From: Brevibacillus centrosporus
GTDB lineage: Bacteria; Bacillota; Bacilli; Brevibacillales; Brevibacillaceae
DNA: 64,000 nucleotides
Reading direction: 5' to 3'
Assembly: GCF_003710815.1 (NCBI RefSeq)
Contig: NZ_RHHP01000002.1
Span: forward strand, 1 to 64,000
Shown: positions 8,355-16,027 of the stretch, piece after piece
How positions within the stretch are numbered: the stretch's first letter is position 1
Layout of the letters: each line of letters opens with the position of its first letter
The notes under the pieces: model-generated
Database searches by the model: none
The model's input: only the letters and a program-made list of their open reading frames with translations
What the model was told of the DNA's origin: nothing
Made by a program: the position numbers and the translations under genes

Positions 8355-8780
8355 CTATAGCTTCAGTATCACCACACCTGCGATCATCATGGCAATACCA
8401 AGGAACTGAGGCAGCTTCATTTTTTGCCGAGTTACACCGAACCAGCCGTTGCTGTCGATCAAAAAGGTCAAGCACAGCTGCGCGATCATCAAGATAGCGA
8501 CCGTGAGCGTTACCCCTATCTGTTGAATTGCCGTGATGTTGCTGGATATTATTATGGCCGCGAAGGCTCCCCCTGCCAAGTACAGTGGCTTTACCGCTCG
8601 AAAGCCACCCCGTCTGGTATCGCGTATAAACAACAGGGTCACGAAAGCTGCCAAAAACCCGGTAAACTGCGTTAAGATGGCCGTTTGCCACGTACCGATG
8701 CTCTCGCTGATCCGGGTATTTGCTACGCCCTGCAAGGTCAGAAAAGCCCCGCCAACAATCGCAAACATGCTCCCTTTCAT
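8355..8780 (-). CDS. DMT-type small transporter (YdcZ/DUF606), copy 2
   Basis: This 141-residue protein has five hydrophobic segments. MKGSMFAIVGGAFLTLQGVA, NTRISESIGTW and the C-terminal GIAMMIAGVVILKL mark it as DUF606. It is the first gene of a three-gene operon (ydcZ2, crp-like, ydcZ1), with a GAGGAGGG ribosome site before ATG 8780. It is too different from copy 1 to be a recent duplication, so it is probably the second half of one transporter. Confidence 0.8.
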   Translation of the reverse strand: MKGSMFAIVGGAFLTLQGVANTRISESIGTWQTAILTQFTGFLAAFVTLLFIRDTRRGGFRAVKPLYLAGGAFAAIIISSNITAIQQIGVTLTVAILMIAQLCLTFLIDSNGWFGVTRQKMKLPQFLGIAMMIAGVVILKL

Positions 8781-8839
8781 CTTTTGGATTCCCTCCTCTT
8801 GAGTCTTTCTTTATTAAAAGACAAATGAAAGCGAGGAAA

Positions 8840-8855
8840 AAGGACATCTGTCCTT
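8840..8855. promoter_or_regulatory. 16-bp palindrome AAGGACA-TC-TGTCCTT
   Basis: AAGGACATCTGTCCTT lies 60 bp upstream of the first ydcZ start. It could be the operator of the Crp/Fnr-like regulator in that operon. The right half coincides with the first bases of the sigK 3' direct repeat (8852 on). Confidence 0.4.
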
Positions 8856-8862
8856 AAACAAC

Positions 8863-8907
8863 AAAAAACCCGCAAGATGGGCATCTCTCTCATGCCGATT
8901 TTGCAGG
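8863..8907 (-). terminator. sigK-type terminator (copy 1)
   Basis: On the minus strand, CCTGCAAAATCGGCAT pairs with ATGCCCATCTTGCGGG and is followed by TTTTTT. It is duplicated at 11869-11913. Confidence 0.8.
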
Positions 8908-8940
8908 CTGCTGCGATACGTCAGGATTTTTTCCATTCCC

Positions 8941-9231
8941 TTACCGGTTCTGCGTCTGCTTCGTACGGTAAAATTCGTTAAACAGCTTCATCAAAGCACG
9001 CTTCTCAATACGGGACACATAGGAGCGCGAGATACCCAATTCGCGAGCGCTTTCCCTTTGGGTCTTTTCTTTGTCCTGATCCAATCCGAAACGCCCGATG
9101 ATCACTTCTTTTTCCCGATCGTCGAGAATATGGATGTGCTGATAAATCTTGTTCGATTCCAGCTTCAGCTGCACCGCATCCACTACTTCGTCGGTTTCTG
9201 TGCCGAGGACGTCGATGAGGGTGATTTCATT
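8941..9231 (-). pseudogene. Truncated second copy of the sigK 3' end
   Basis: This encodes the last about 97 residues of SigK ([19 protein letters not shown] to TKQTQNR), with no start codon, no ribosome site and none of region 2. Its helix reads [11 protein letters not shown] where the live gene has [11 protein letters not shown], so a conserved hydrophobic residue is lost. The complete 3' half is at 11947-12463. It is a by-product of whatever event placed the 2.6-kb segment at 9232-11857. Confidence 0.9.
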
Positions 9232-9399
9232 AACCCTTACTTCTTATCTGTATTTTCCGGTTCTTTATTATTACTGTAATCAAAAGCTGACATTTTAGAT
9301 GAATGATTCGAAGGAAAAATCAAGAAGCTTGACTTATTACATGAACAAGTTCGTTAAGAATTTTGTCAATCCTTGCTTGATACAGAACAAGGGGAAATT

Positions 9400-9434
9400 A
9401 GGAAACCCGTCCTCAATTTTTGGACGGGTTTCCT
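9400..9434. terminator. Perfect 13-bp stem hairpin
   Basis: AGGAAACCCGTCC and GGACGGGTTTCCT are separated by a 9-nt T-rich loop. It lies about 55 bp after the end of the small membrane gene at 9490 and probably ends that transcript, although the U-run is poor. I see no gene in 9232-9489. Confidence 0.6.
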
Positions 9435-9489
9435 AGGTCAGGCAGTCTTTCTCAGTTCTATCTGAAAGAGAAATTATTTGCATTACCAA

Positions 9490-9678
9490 TCAGTTATTTC
9501 TCAACAGTTGGATAGCCCTAATTAGCGAGATGATTCCAAATATTACCATAACAATCAATCCGATAATATTTAGAATGATCACTGGTAATTCAAGAAAATC
9601 AAGATCACTTCCTACCTTCAACATTGTGAACACAAACCCGATTAAAAAGGCTAGGAAGACTGAAATTGTTTTCTCCAC
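9490..9678 (-). CDS. Small two-helix membrane protein
   Basis: This 62-residue protein has two hydrophobic segments (SVFLAFLIGFVFTML and PVIILNIIGLIVMVIFGII) joined by a short acidic loop. The end is basic (RAIQLLRNN). GTG 9678 follows AAAGGTGGTG. It lies 61 bp behind the secreted protein gene on the same strand and is probably co-transcribed. No family is recognised. An immunity or anchoring role for its secreted neighbour would be inference only. Confidence 0.55.
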   Translation of the reverse strand: MEKTISVFLAFLIGFVFTMLKVGSDLDFLELPVIILNIIGLIVMVIFGIISLIRAIQLLRNN

Positions 9679-9739
9679 AAAGCGACACCACCTTTTATCA
9701 TATTAAAGGTATGTCTATTATACTTTATTACACCATAAA

Positions 9740-10915
9740 TTACCAGCTGATAGATATTCTTTCATTTGCAGTTCTTTTAACTGGACTGACAAATGGGCCA
9801 TCAAATGTTACATAAGCATATACATTCATGTTATGGCTTGAATAACTAGTGGGAGTTTTGTAAATTGCTCCACCTTTAACTGTAACAACTTCTTCTTGTA
9901 AATCACCTTCAACACTGTAAATCCATTTTCCATAATCATCACTGTCATCTGTTAAATCAAGCTCAGTCCAGTTTTGAGAAAATTGATACGCGTAGGAAAA
10001 AGAACCTCCCCCCTTCATATCAAATCCCACACCACCAGAGTGGGATGTGCTTCCAGAATTACCCGCGTTTACAGGTTCGTGGTCCAACATAACGTATGGT
10101 GTCCCATTTGAATTTCTAGGCTCAGCTCTTAACTCAACTTCATAAACTTGGTAATCAGCATCATAGTCATCGTTACTCCCAGCAAGCTGTGCCCCTGGAT
10201 TAACTTGTGCGTTTAAGTAGGCTGACATGTAATTTCCTTTGTCAGATGAATCAAGGCTAACTGCTTTTGAAACTTGGTAATTAAGACGTACCTTTCCATA
10301 AGGTGGAGAAAGCTTAGATACCTGATCCCAATCAACGCTTTTCCAATCATACTCTCCCGTTGCTGCTGCAAGTGATAACCTGTTTTCTTTTGCAGTTTCT
10401 TCGTCTGTATCATCTTCTTCTAAAAATTCCAAGTGGTCTGTCACCGAATCTAAAATAGTTGTTTGAAGAACTAGACCTTTATCCTTCTTTTTTTCTTTCT
10501 TGTAAGCATCTACATTAACAAAAATATCGTCTTTACCAGATATTTTGACTCCGTTTTTATTTTCCCCTACCCAATAGAGCAAAACATCAGTCTCTTTATC
10601 TTCAGATTCTTCAATACCAATGACTAATTTGTATTCATCTGCAAGCGCAGTTAATTCTCCTTTTTCTTTAAAATCTACAATCACTACATCCGCTGTACCT
10701 TTCTTAGACGCTTTAAGTTTCTTTCCTGGATTATCGAGATCTAAGTTATAGTTCTCCACATCACTAATTTTATTAATAGCTTGTTTTGAAAAATCAAAAC
10801 TACTATTATTTAGGATTTCGACGTTTTTAGAACCCTTTGCATGTAAACCTTGTGCACCCGTTGTCAACAAGAGCGCAGTCATAAGAAAAGCAGACGTTGT
10901 ACGAAACTTACTCAC
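9740..10915 (-). CDS. Secreted beta-rich protein of unknown function
   Basis: This 391-residue protein has a clear signal peptide (MSKFRTTSAFLMTALLLTTG, AQGLHAKG). A lysine- and acid-rich N-terminal region follows to about residue 185. The C-terminal half has the alternating pattern of beta strands with a Gly/Ser stretch (SGSTSHSGGVGFDMKGGG), aromatic FSYAYQFSQNWTE and a terminal RISISW. The Gly-rich amphipathic stretch and aromatic strands recall secreted beta-pore proteins, but no family motif is definite. It is AT-rich and lies in the segment bracketed by the sigK 3' repeats, so it was probably acquired. It is not a recognised toxin by motif. Confidence 0.6.
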   Translation of the reverse strand: MSKFRTTSAFLMTALLLTTGAQGLHAKGSKNVEILNNSSFDFSKQAINKISDVENYNLDLDNPGKKLKASKKGTADVVIVDFKEKGELTALADEYKLVIGIEESEDKETDVLLYWVGENKNGVKISGKDDIFVNVDAYKKEKKKDKGLVLQTTILDSVTDHLEFLEEDDTDEETAKENRLSLAAATGEYDWKSVDWDQVSKLSPPYGKVRLNYQVSKAVSLDSSDKGNYMSAYLNAQVNPGAQLAGSNDDYDADYQVYEVELRAEPRNSNGTPYVMLDHEPVNAGNSGSTSHSGGVGFDMKGGGSFSYAYQFSQNWTELDLTDDSDDYGKWIYSVEGDLQEEVVTVKGGAIYKTPTSYSSHNMNVYAYVTFDGPFVSPVKRTANERISISW

Positions 10916-11069
10916 AGTAACCTCTCCCTTATTTAGTAATTTTATACATTTAATTTATTACCATTAACCTACCAATTGTCAATTATTATATATTTCTGGT
11001 TTTTTATTCCAAATCATTGAAATCTCTAATTATGTATATAAGTTACTGTGGTAATGAGATACAACAAAA

Positions 11070-11101
11070 AATGGCCATTTCTCAAAAGAGAAAAGGCCAT
11101 T
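11070..11101 (-). terminator. Terminator after the ligase remnant
   Basis: AATGGCC-TTTCTC, AAAA loop and GAGAAA-GGCCATT are followed on the minus strand by TTTTTTG. It is 17 bp after the ligase remnant's final stop. Confidence 0.8.
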
Positions 11102-11117
11102 GAATTTAATGAGTAAG

Positions 11118-11513
11118 CTAATTGGCTAGTACAAATTCAACAAATACCGGCGATCGCAACATACCACCCTTCGTCCAGTTCCGGAATTATACTCGCGCCT
11201 TGATACACGGCTGCACATAAACGAAATCACGATCCTCGCCCGTAATCAACGGCCTCACTACACCGTAGAACGCCTCCTTATGAGTGGGAGGAACTCCGAG
11301 TTCTATAACTCCAACATGGCGACCATTTTAATGTGCCTGCCACCCAAAATCCCCTTTCCGATACCCCGCAATCTGAACTTCCGTGTAGTCGTAGTTAATC
11401 ATCTTAACGAAGTCCTCAGTTCGCTACCCAGGGTGGTAACGGCCATCCTTATGCTTTGCTACTATGCCCTCCATTTTCCGCTCAACAATAGCCTTTATTT
11501 CAGTAGTAAACAT
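11118..11513 (-). pseudogene. Remnant of a phage-type ATP-dependent DNA ligase
   Basis: One minus-strand frame reads MFTTEIKAIVERKMEGIVAK, HKDGRYHPG, stop, RTEDFVKMINYDYTEV, GYRKGDFGW, stop, VGVIELGVPPTHKEAF, GEDRDFVYVQP, stop, FRNWTKGGMLRSPVF and EFVLAN. EGIVAK and VKMIN are nucleotidyltransferase motifs IV and V, and the rest is the OB-fold end of Bacillus-phage/LigB-like ligases. Three in-frame stops and the missing catalytic N-terminal half show a dead 3' fragment. It is evidence that phage- or plasmid-derived DNA entered this segment. Confidence 0.75.
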
Positions 11514-11606
11514 GAAAACAAGGAAGGATTTTACTTAATACTTTCCGATATAGATTCCACTTAATATCTTCTCTTCATAACAAATAATTAAGGTAGGGTG
11601 GACGGT

Positions 11607-11857
11607 TTGAGTATTAACATGGAACCGACAATCGGTATTATTACAGCACTTCCCTAGGAGTATGCAGCAATGAAGGTTTTGCTTAAGGAGCCTAGAGACA
11701 TCAGTATTCAGGGATCAGGTGCAGGTAAGGCATTCTGTCTCGGAAAAGTGAAATCCAAGCATGGAGGGGAACATACAGTTGTTCTAACCAGTTGTGGTAT
11801 GGGCATCGGTATGGTAGCAACCTTGCGCATTATCCTCACGTTCAGTAAAAAAGCGTA
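11607..11857 (+). pseudogene. Remnant of a nucleoside phosphorylase-like (MTA/SAH nucleosidase superfamily) gene
   Basis: The frame reads SINMEPTIGIITALP, then TAG, then EYAAMKVLLKEPRDI, LGKVKSKHGGEHTVVLTSCG and MGIGMVATLRIIL. This is the N-terminal part of a PNP_UDP-fold nucleosidase (IGIITALP.E..A, VVLT.CG.G...A). A nonsense codon sits at codon 17 from TTG 11607 (codon 13 counting from ATG 11619). The gene is cut off where the sigK repeat begins at 11858. It marks the right junction of the inserted segment. Confidence 0.65.
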
Positions 11858-12237
11858 CCTTAAACAACAAAAAACCCGCAAGATGGGCATCTCTCTCATG
11901 CCGATCTTGCAGGCTGCTGCGATACGTCAGGATTTTTTCCATTCCCTTACCGGTTCTGCGTCTGCTTCGTACGGTAAAATTCGTTAAACAGCTTCATCAA
12001 AGCACGCTTCTCAATACGGGACACATAGGAGCGCGAGATGCCCAATTCGCGAGCGATTTCCCTTTGGGTCTTTTCTTTGTCCTGATCCAATCCGAATCGC
12101 CCGATGATCACTTCTTTTTCCCGATCGTCGAGAATATGAATGTGCTGATAAATCTTGTTCGATTCCAGCTTCAGCTGCACCGCATCCACTACTTCGTCGG
12201 TTTCTGTGCCGAGGACGTCGATGAGGGTGATTTCATT
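11858..12237. repeat. 380-bp direct repeat, copy 2 (inside the functional sigK 3' half)
   Basis: This is the partner of 8852-9231. Here the homology continues uninterrupted into the rest of sigK (12238 on), so this is the copy that belongs to the live gene. Confidence 0.95.
11869..11913 (-). terminator. sigK terminator (copy 2)
   Basis: The same stem-loop as at 8863-8907, with one change in the stem (GATC for GATT). It should end the rebuilt sigK transcript. Confidence 0.8.
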
Positions 12238-12463
12238 CCCCTCTTTATCTGTCCCAATCGGGTCGTGCAAGGAAACGTCTTTCTTGGTCTTTTTCAGACT
12301 GCGAAGATGCATGAGGATTTCATTTTCAATACAACGCGCTGCATAGGTAGCCAGCTTGGTGCCTTTTTCCACTTGATAGCTCTCGATTGCCTTGATTAAA
12401 CCGATCGTCCCGATGGAGATGAGATCTTCGCTGTCTTCACCGGTGTTTTCAAATTTCTTCACG
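11947..12463 (-). CDS. sigK: sigK, 3' part (RNA polymerase sigma-K, split by the skin element)
   Basis: This encodes SigK from [20 protein letters not shown] through region 2 ([17 protein letters not shown]), DVSLHDPIG and region 4 ([20 protein letters not shown]) to the stop at 11947; the C-terminus is [10 protein letters not shown]. Alone it lacks a start. The coding sequence picks up at the CGTGAA core (minus strand; plus 12458-12463). Joined to 34003-33804 it gives 236 codons, very close to B. subtilis pro-SigK (241). Sigma-K drives late mother-cell genes for coat and cortex. Expression of active protein therefore needs excision of the 21-kb element. Confidence 0.95.
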
Positions 12464-14077
12464 TTGTAGCTCCAAAGCAATGTCGTTTTCGTGTTCTTTG
12501 TTCATTAACACGTCAAGTACACCAACACATGTGACCTTTACCTCGTCATCCACATAATCAATAATCACTTCTTGAATAAGTTTTTCAACGATGTTTCGTT
12601 TTTCATCAAAAGAGAGCTCAAAATTATTCATAAGAGTATTGCGATATGCTTCTATTGCCCCTTCAATATACCTGGAGCTCAACTCTTTTTTTAAATGGGA
12701 ATCAATCTGAGTTCGATATTCTCTTTTCCTTTTGTCCAATGTCTCAATCTCTGTATTAATTTTGGTAAGATCTCCAACCATCTCGCTTTCGTCAATTACC
12801 CCACGTTTAAACATGGTCTTCACTCTTTCCCGCTCTGCTTCCTTCTTGGAGATTTGAGTTTCAGTTAACGCAAGTATTTGTTTAATTTCATTAGTCGCCT
12901 CATCCGATGTATTTTGAAGTTGCTCAATCACAAGGTTAGGACTTTTTAATGTTTGAACGATTAATCCCCAAATGTATTCATCCAGTATGTCTGTACGAAT
13001 CGTTTTAACATCACATTTGTGAATACCGTCCCCGTACCGTTTCGGATTTTTATTAGGGCATCTGTAGCATGCGTAGGTGCTTTTCTTTCCAGTGCTTTTA
13101 TCTACCCTACCTGAATACGATGTGGATTCCCAAACCCGCCCACAGCGAGAGCAGCGAATCATGCCCCTCAATAAATAATCGTGTTTGACATTTCCAGCTC
13201 GTTTTTTGTTTTTTTCTTTTTGCTGTTGAGCCAACTCAAATATGGCTGGATCAATGATCTTAGGGACGCTTGCTTCGATCCAATCTTCTTCATTACGAAT
13301 CGAATAAGTTTTTCTAGGTTTTCCAGATTTTGTACGTTCACCTTGTAGCTTCTTTGTCTCTCTACGGTTGTACACGTACCTTCCAATATAAATTTCACTA
13401 GTTAGGATACGTCGGAGAGAACTTGCACTAAAGTTTCCCGACTCTGAACGTTTTGGCACAGCACCCAGCTCATAGAGTTTTGTCCCCATTTCACGTAAGG
13501 TTAGCCCCTCGAAGACATACCAGTTATAAATGAGTCGTACAAATTCAGCTTCTTTCTCATTTACCACAAGAGAACAGTCAACCCAATCGTAGCCAAACGG
13601 TGGTGTTCGCATTGGCATCACTTTATTTAACTTCTTTACCGCTTGGTTTCTGCCTCTTACTGTACGTTTCTTGATCATTGCCAATTCGTACTGTGCAATT
13701 GCCGACTTCATGTTAAAGAAGAGTTCTCCCTCAGGAGTGTTTTTATAGTCACTGTCGGTAAAAATCAGTTCTACATCTCTCTTTTGAAGCTCACGACAAA
13801 TCAACAACTTATTCGTCATGTCACGGGAAAAACGGTCTGGATCTGTAATTATCACATGAGAAATTACCCCAGATGCAACATCGCCACGGAGTTGATCCAG
13901 TAGAGGTCTTTCCAAATCCTCTCCCGATTCTCCCTCTTCCCGATACACTTTTATTTGTTCTTTATGAAATCCTAATTCAAGCGCTTTTTTAAAACATATC
14001 TCCACTTGAGAATTTAAGCTTGTGCCTTCTTTTACTTGAAGTCCAGTAGAAACACGGACATAAATTGCGACGAACAT
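12449..14077 (-). CDS. spoIVCA: Large serine recombinase for sigK excision (SpoIVCA-like)
   Basis: This is a 542-residue large serine recombinase. The catalytic domain has Ser10 in VRVSTGLQ, then [10 protein letters not shown] and the YELAMIKKR helix. The recombinase domain reads TPPFGYDW to [10 protein letters not shown]. The zinc ribbon is CSRCGR...CYRCPN, and a long coiled coil follows (about 400-470). ATG 14077 follows AAGGAAGG. The gene runs over the left att core: its last codons (CGT GAA GAA ATT TGA, REEI-stop) use the core, and the stop is in sigK outside the element. Excision would replace EI-stop by a 44-residue tail. It most likely joins the two sigK cores in the mother cell, although no sigma-E promoter was confirmed. 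Confidence 0.9.
   Translation of the reverse strand: MFVAIYVRVSTGLQVKEGTSLNSQVEICFKKALELGFHKEQIKVYREEGESGEDLERPLLDQLRGDVASGVISHVIITDPDRFSRDMTNKLLICRELQKRDVELIFTDSDYKNTPEGELFFNMKSAIAQYELAMIKKRTVRGRNQAVKKLNKVMPMRTPPFGYDWVDCSLVVNEKEAEFVRLIYNWYVFEGLTLREMGTKLYELGAVPKRSESGNFSASSLRRILTSEIYIGRYVYNRRETKKLQGERTKSGKPRKTYSIRNEEDWIEASVPKIIDPAIFELAQQQKEKNKKRAGNVKHDYLLRGMIRCSRCGRVWESTSYSGRVDKSTGKKSTYACYRCPNKNPKRYGDGIHKCDVKTIRTDILDEYIWGLIVQTLKSPNLVIEQLQNTSDEATNEIKQILALTETQISKKEAERERVKTMFKRGVIDESEMVGDLTKINTEIETLDKRKREYRTQIDSHLKKELSSRYIEGAIEAYRNTLMNNFELSFDEKRNIVEKLIQEVIIDYVDDEVKVTCVGVLDVLMNKEHENDIALELQREEI
12458..12484. repeat. Left attachment site of the skin element: core plus inner inverted-repeat arm
   Basis: The core TTCACG is at 12458-12463 (CGTGAA on the minus strand). 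Nine bases inside the element lies CAAAGCAATGTC (12473-12484). Its exact reverse complement lies just inside the right core (33779-33790). Outside is sigK, inside is the recombinase gene. Confidence 0.9.
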
Positions 14078-14146
14078 AATGATACCTTCCTTTGTGTTCA
14101 TAATGAATTACGTTTATTGTAGACATAAATATTATTGCACTCAAAC

Positions 14147-14172
14147 AAAAAAGCCGACTTATTTGCCGGCAA
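14147..14172 (-). terminator. Terminator overlapping the stop of the small ORF
   Basis: Minus-strand GCCGGC-AAATAA-GTCGGC is followed by TTTTTTG. The TAA of the 14159-14287 ORF forms the loop. Confidence 0.65.
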
Positions 14173-14287
14173 TTTTACCCAGAGCTTTTTTTAGTAGTAG
14201 TTCGATGACTTGACGCTGAGTTTCAGCTGCTTTGTTCTGTTCTTCAGCTTGATAATTACATTTGTAAGGTGTGTACACAAAACGCAT
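14159..14287 (-). CDS. Small charged protein, 42 residues
   Basis: The frame reads MRFVYTPYKCNYQAEEQNKA, then AETQRQVIELLLKKALGKIA and GK. It looks like a short amphipathic helix with a single Cys. The stop codon lies in the loop of a good terminator, which supports a real transcript end. The ribosome site is weak, and an upstream GTG would add 10 residues. It lies between the recombinase and the ParB-like gene. It could be a recombination directionality factor or regulator by position only; no family is recognised. Confidence 0.4.
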   Translation of the reverse strand: MRFVYTPYKCNYQAEEQNKAAETQRQVIELLLKKALGKIAGK

Positions 14288-14314
14288 TTTCACTATTCCG
14301 TGTTTGATACCAAC

Positions 14315-14338
14315 CACCTCAGTTATACATATGAGGTG
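14315..14338. promoter_or_regulatory. Inverted repeat CACCTCA...TGAGGTG
   Basis: Seven-bp arms are separated by 10 bp, 28 bp upstream of the small ORF start and next to the first TTGTCCTAT box. It is a possible operator of the small ORF. The right arm also resembles a ribosome site. Confidence 0.3.
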
Positions 14339-14344
14339 CAGAAT

Positions 14345-14519
14345 TTGTCCTATTTCAAATAAGTGCTGAAGATCTCAAAATCAATTGGATATCCGTAATT
14401 TACCGTGATTTACCCTATTTCCGACATTTACTTTTAACTCGTTACCCCCACTCACCTTCGACAACGAACTAATATGATGAATTGTCCTATGCCAGGATAG
14501 TTTTTTTAGAATAGGACAA
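14345..14519. promoter_or_regulatory. Three TTGTCCTAT boxes upstream of the ParB-like gene
   Basis: TTGTCCTAT occurs at 14345-14353 and 14482-14490, and inverted as ATAGGACAA at 14511-14519. The last two form a dyad with 9-bp perfect arms and a 20-bp spacer, ending 48 bp before the parB-like start. They are candidate binding sites for that protein (operator or centromere-like). The rest of the 280-bp gap 14288-14567 shows no gene. Confidence 0.55.
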
Positions 14520-14567
14520 AAACCCTACATCATAAATACTTTATAAACGCATGAAGTGGGTGATTAA

Positions 14568-15530
14568 ATGGATACAAAGGAGATTTCTTTAGCATCGTTG
14601 ATACTCGAGGACGTTTTTCGCAAGGATGCCGAGAATTCTGCTTTAACACTCGACATTTCACGGCGTGAGCTCCAGATTCCCCTTCTTGTTGAAGAATCGG
14701 TTGATCCGGAAAAGTTTTACTTAGTTGAAGGATATCGCAGATACGTTAGTCTTGTTCAACTTGGGTATAAACACACACACTGCATTGTCCAAAAAGAAAC
14801 GAATAATGCCGAACGCGTAGTCAAAAGACTAGGAAATGAATTTCATCACAAAAAGAAAAGCGGGTACGAACGGGAACGGATGATTGAATTTCTGTTAAAG
14901 AATGGTTACGATGTTGACCGAATTGCTCGTGAAACAAACCTAACCAGGGCAACTATACGGAAGCACATGAAAAGTCTTCAAATCGACTCTGATGTTAAAA
15001 AGTTAGCAGAGCTAAATGGAGTCGGGAAAGATGGTTTAACACGTTTTTTATCAATTAAGACCATGAATGAAGATGTTCAAGAAAAGTATCAAGACAAGTA
15101 TCTTGCTAAGGAAATTCGGAGTTACCATGTTGATTCAATTGAACTTGTTGCAAATCATGAATCCTTTAACAATTTAAATATGTCTGCACAAGATGAGTGC
15201 TTACATCAGGCTATTGAGCAGACAAGATTCTCAAAAACCAACGCAAATCGAATTGTAAACAGCGTTTTGCTAAAGGAAAAGTTTGATCAGAAATCTCATC
15301 GGTACATGTTCCAAGAAATGAACAAGGACATTGACAAATTTCAGCGTGATTACTTACATCAAAATTTTCTTAGTAATTTGAGCAAAGAACAATTGAATAA
15401 ACTACATCTCTTTATCACTACACTTGCAGATAAAACAAGCCTCCCGATCAATTGGCGTACCTTTCCAGTCGAAAACTTGGAAAGACCGAAACGTAAACAA
15501 ATGATCATTCATTTAAATCATCAGAAGTAG
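14568..15530 (+). CDS. ParB/RepB/Spo0J-family protein
   Basis: This 320-residue protein has the ParB N-terminal nuclease-like fold at about 35-90 (YLVEGYRRYVSLVQLGYKH, corresponding to V..G.RR..A...LG), but without a clear GERR arginine patch. A helix-turn-helix follows at about 115-150 (DRIARETNLTRATIRKHMK), then a helical C-terminal part. ParB proteins bind parS and spread along DNA, while related KorB-like proteins repress transcription. No parA is near, so a regulatory role or a relic of a plasmid-like past is more likely than active partition. The gene stands alone: it is preceded by the TTGTCCTAT boxes and followed by the hairpin at 15529. Confidence 0.7.
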   Translation: MDTKEISLASLILEDVFRKDAENSALTLDISRRELQIPLLVEESVDPEKFYLVEGYRRYVSLVQLGYKHTHCIVQKETNNAERVVKRLGNEFHHKKKSGYERERMIEFLLKNGYDVDRIARETNLTRATIRKHMKSLQIDSDVKKLAELNGVGKDGLTRFLSIKTMNEDVQEKYQDKYLAKEIRSYHVDSIELVANHESFNNLNMSAQDECLHQAIEQTRFSKTNANRIVNSVLLKEKFDQKSHRYMFQEMNKDIDKFQRDYLHQNFLSNLSKEQLNKLHLFITTLADKTSLPINWRTFPVENLERPKRKQMIIHLNHQK

Positions 15531-15557
15531 ACACTTGAACAATATGTTCAAGTGTCT
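15529..15557. terminator. Perfect hairpin at the end of the parB-like gene
   Basis: AGACACTTGAAC, AATAT loop and GTTCAAGTGTCT form a 12-bp perfect stem starting in the stop codon. Confidence 0.75.
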
Positions 15558-15700
15558 CTCAATCCACTCATCATTCAATTTGGCATTTACTTGATGTCAA
15601 ACATTCCGTTCATAAACGCTCACCTCTAGGGAGCTTATTTAGAGCTCCATGGACCATTATCAATAAAACCATCCTGTGTTTCATTAACAACCAACAGAGT

Positions 15701-15732
15701 AAAAAAGGAGCTGCTTTGTCAACTCCTTTTTT
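15701..15732. terminator. Bidirectional hairpin
   Basis: AAAAAAGGAG-CTG and CAA-CTCCTTTTTT pair around a short loop. It lies in the 280-bp gap between the parB-like gene and the small ORF at 15809; I see no gene in that gap. Confidence 0.6.
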
Positions 15733-15808
15733 ACGGTCTCTATAAAAGAGGAATAAATATTGACCAAGCTCAGTATCATCAATTAAATCATTCGAGAGGG
15801 TGAAAAAA

Positions 15809-16027
15809 ATGTTAGAAGTCTTGAGCAAAGAAAAGGTTCAATTACTAAAATCTGAAGGGCTCATCCATTTTATTTCACTTTGGGATACCGTTGAAAAAGC
15901 AAAAAAATATTATCATTCGCTACCACAACAATATTATGCTTATAAACAGGATTACTCAGAATTAACACATGCGTTTTCAACCCCTATTAAGGTGTACAAG
16001 CTAATAGGACACCGAAATTCATTGTAG
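15809..16027 (+). CDS. Small hypothetical protein, 72 residues
   Basis: The frame is MLEVLSKEKVQLLKSEGLIH, then a helical and aromatic stretch KAKKYYHSLPQQYYAYKQDY, ending IGHRNSL. ATG 15809 is 9 bp from GAGAGGG; GTG 15800 is in frame but too close to that site. The 3' end overlaps the convergent TrlF-like gene by 9 bp. No family is recognised. Confidence 0.45.
   Translation: MLEVLSKEKVQLLKSEGLIHFISLWDTVEKAKKYYHSLPQQYYAYKQDYSELTHAFSTPIKVYKLIGHRNSL

Larger units (their letters stand above)
8852..9231. repeat. 380-bp direct repeat, copy 1 (3' end of sigK plus terminator)
   Basis: Positions 8852-9231 match 11858-12237 at a constant offset of 3,006 bp. I count about five mismatches. The repeat covers the last about 97 codons of sigK and its terminator. 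Homology stops abruptly after GATTTCATT at 9231. The left edge is the CCTTAAAC just past the terminator. Confidence 0.95.

Noticed and set aside
8941..9231. A second functional sigK or a sigma fragment with its own role
   Set aside because: No start, no ribosome site and a changed conserved residue; it is the truncated half of a direct repeat.
9058..9279. Short plus-strand frames in the sigK 3' repeats (also 12064-12399)
   Set aside because: They are antisense to sigK and appear twice only because the DNA is repeated.
11280..11564. 94-codon plus-strand frame
   Set aside because: The opposite strand reads as a degenerate ligase OB domain over the same bases; that explains the sequence better.
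15610..15828. 72-codon minus-strand frame
   Set aside because: It covers a terminator hairpin and the start of the opposite small gene, and its composition is not protein-like.
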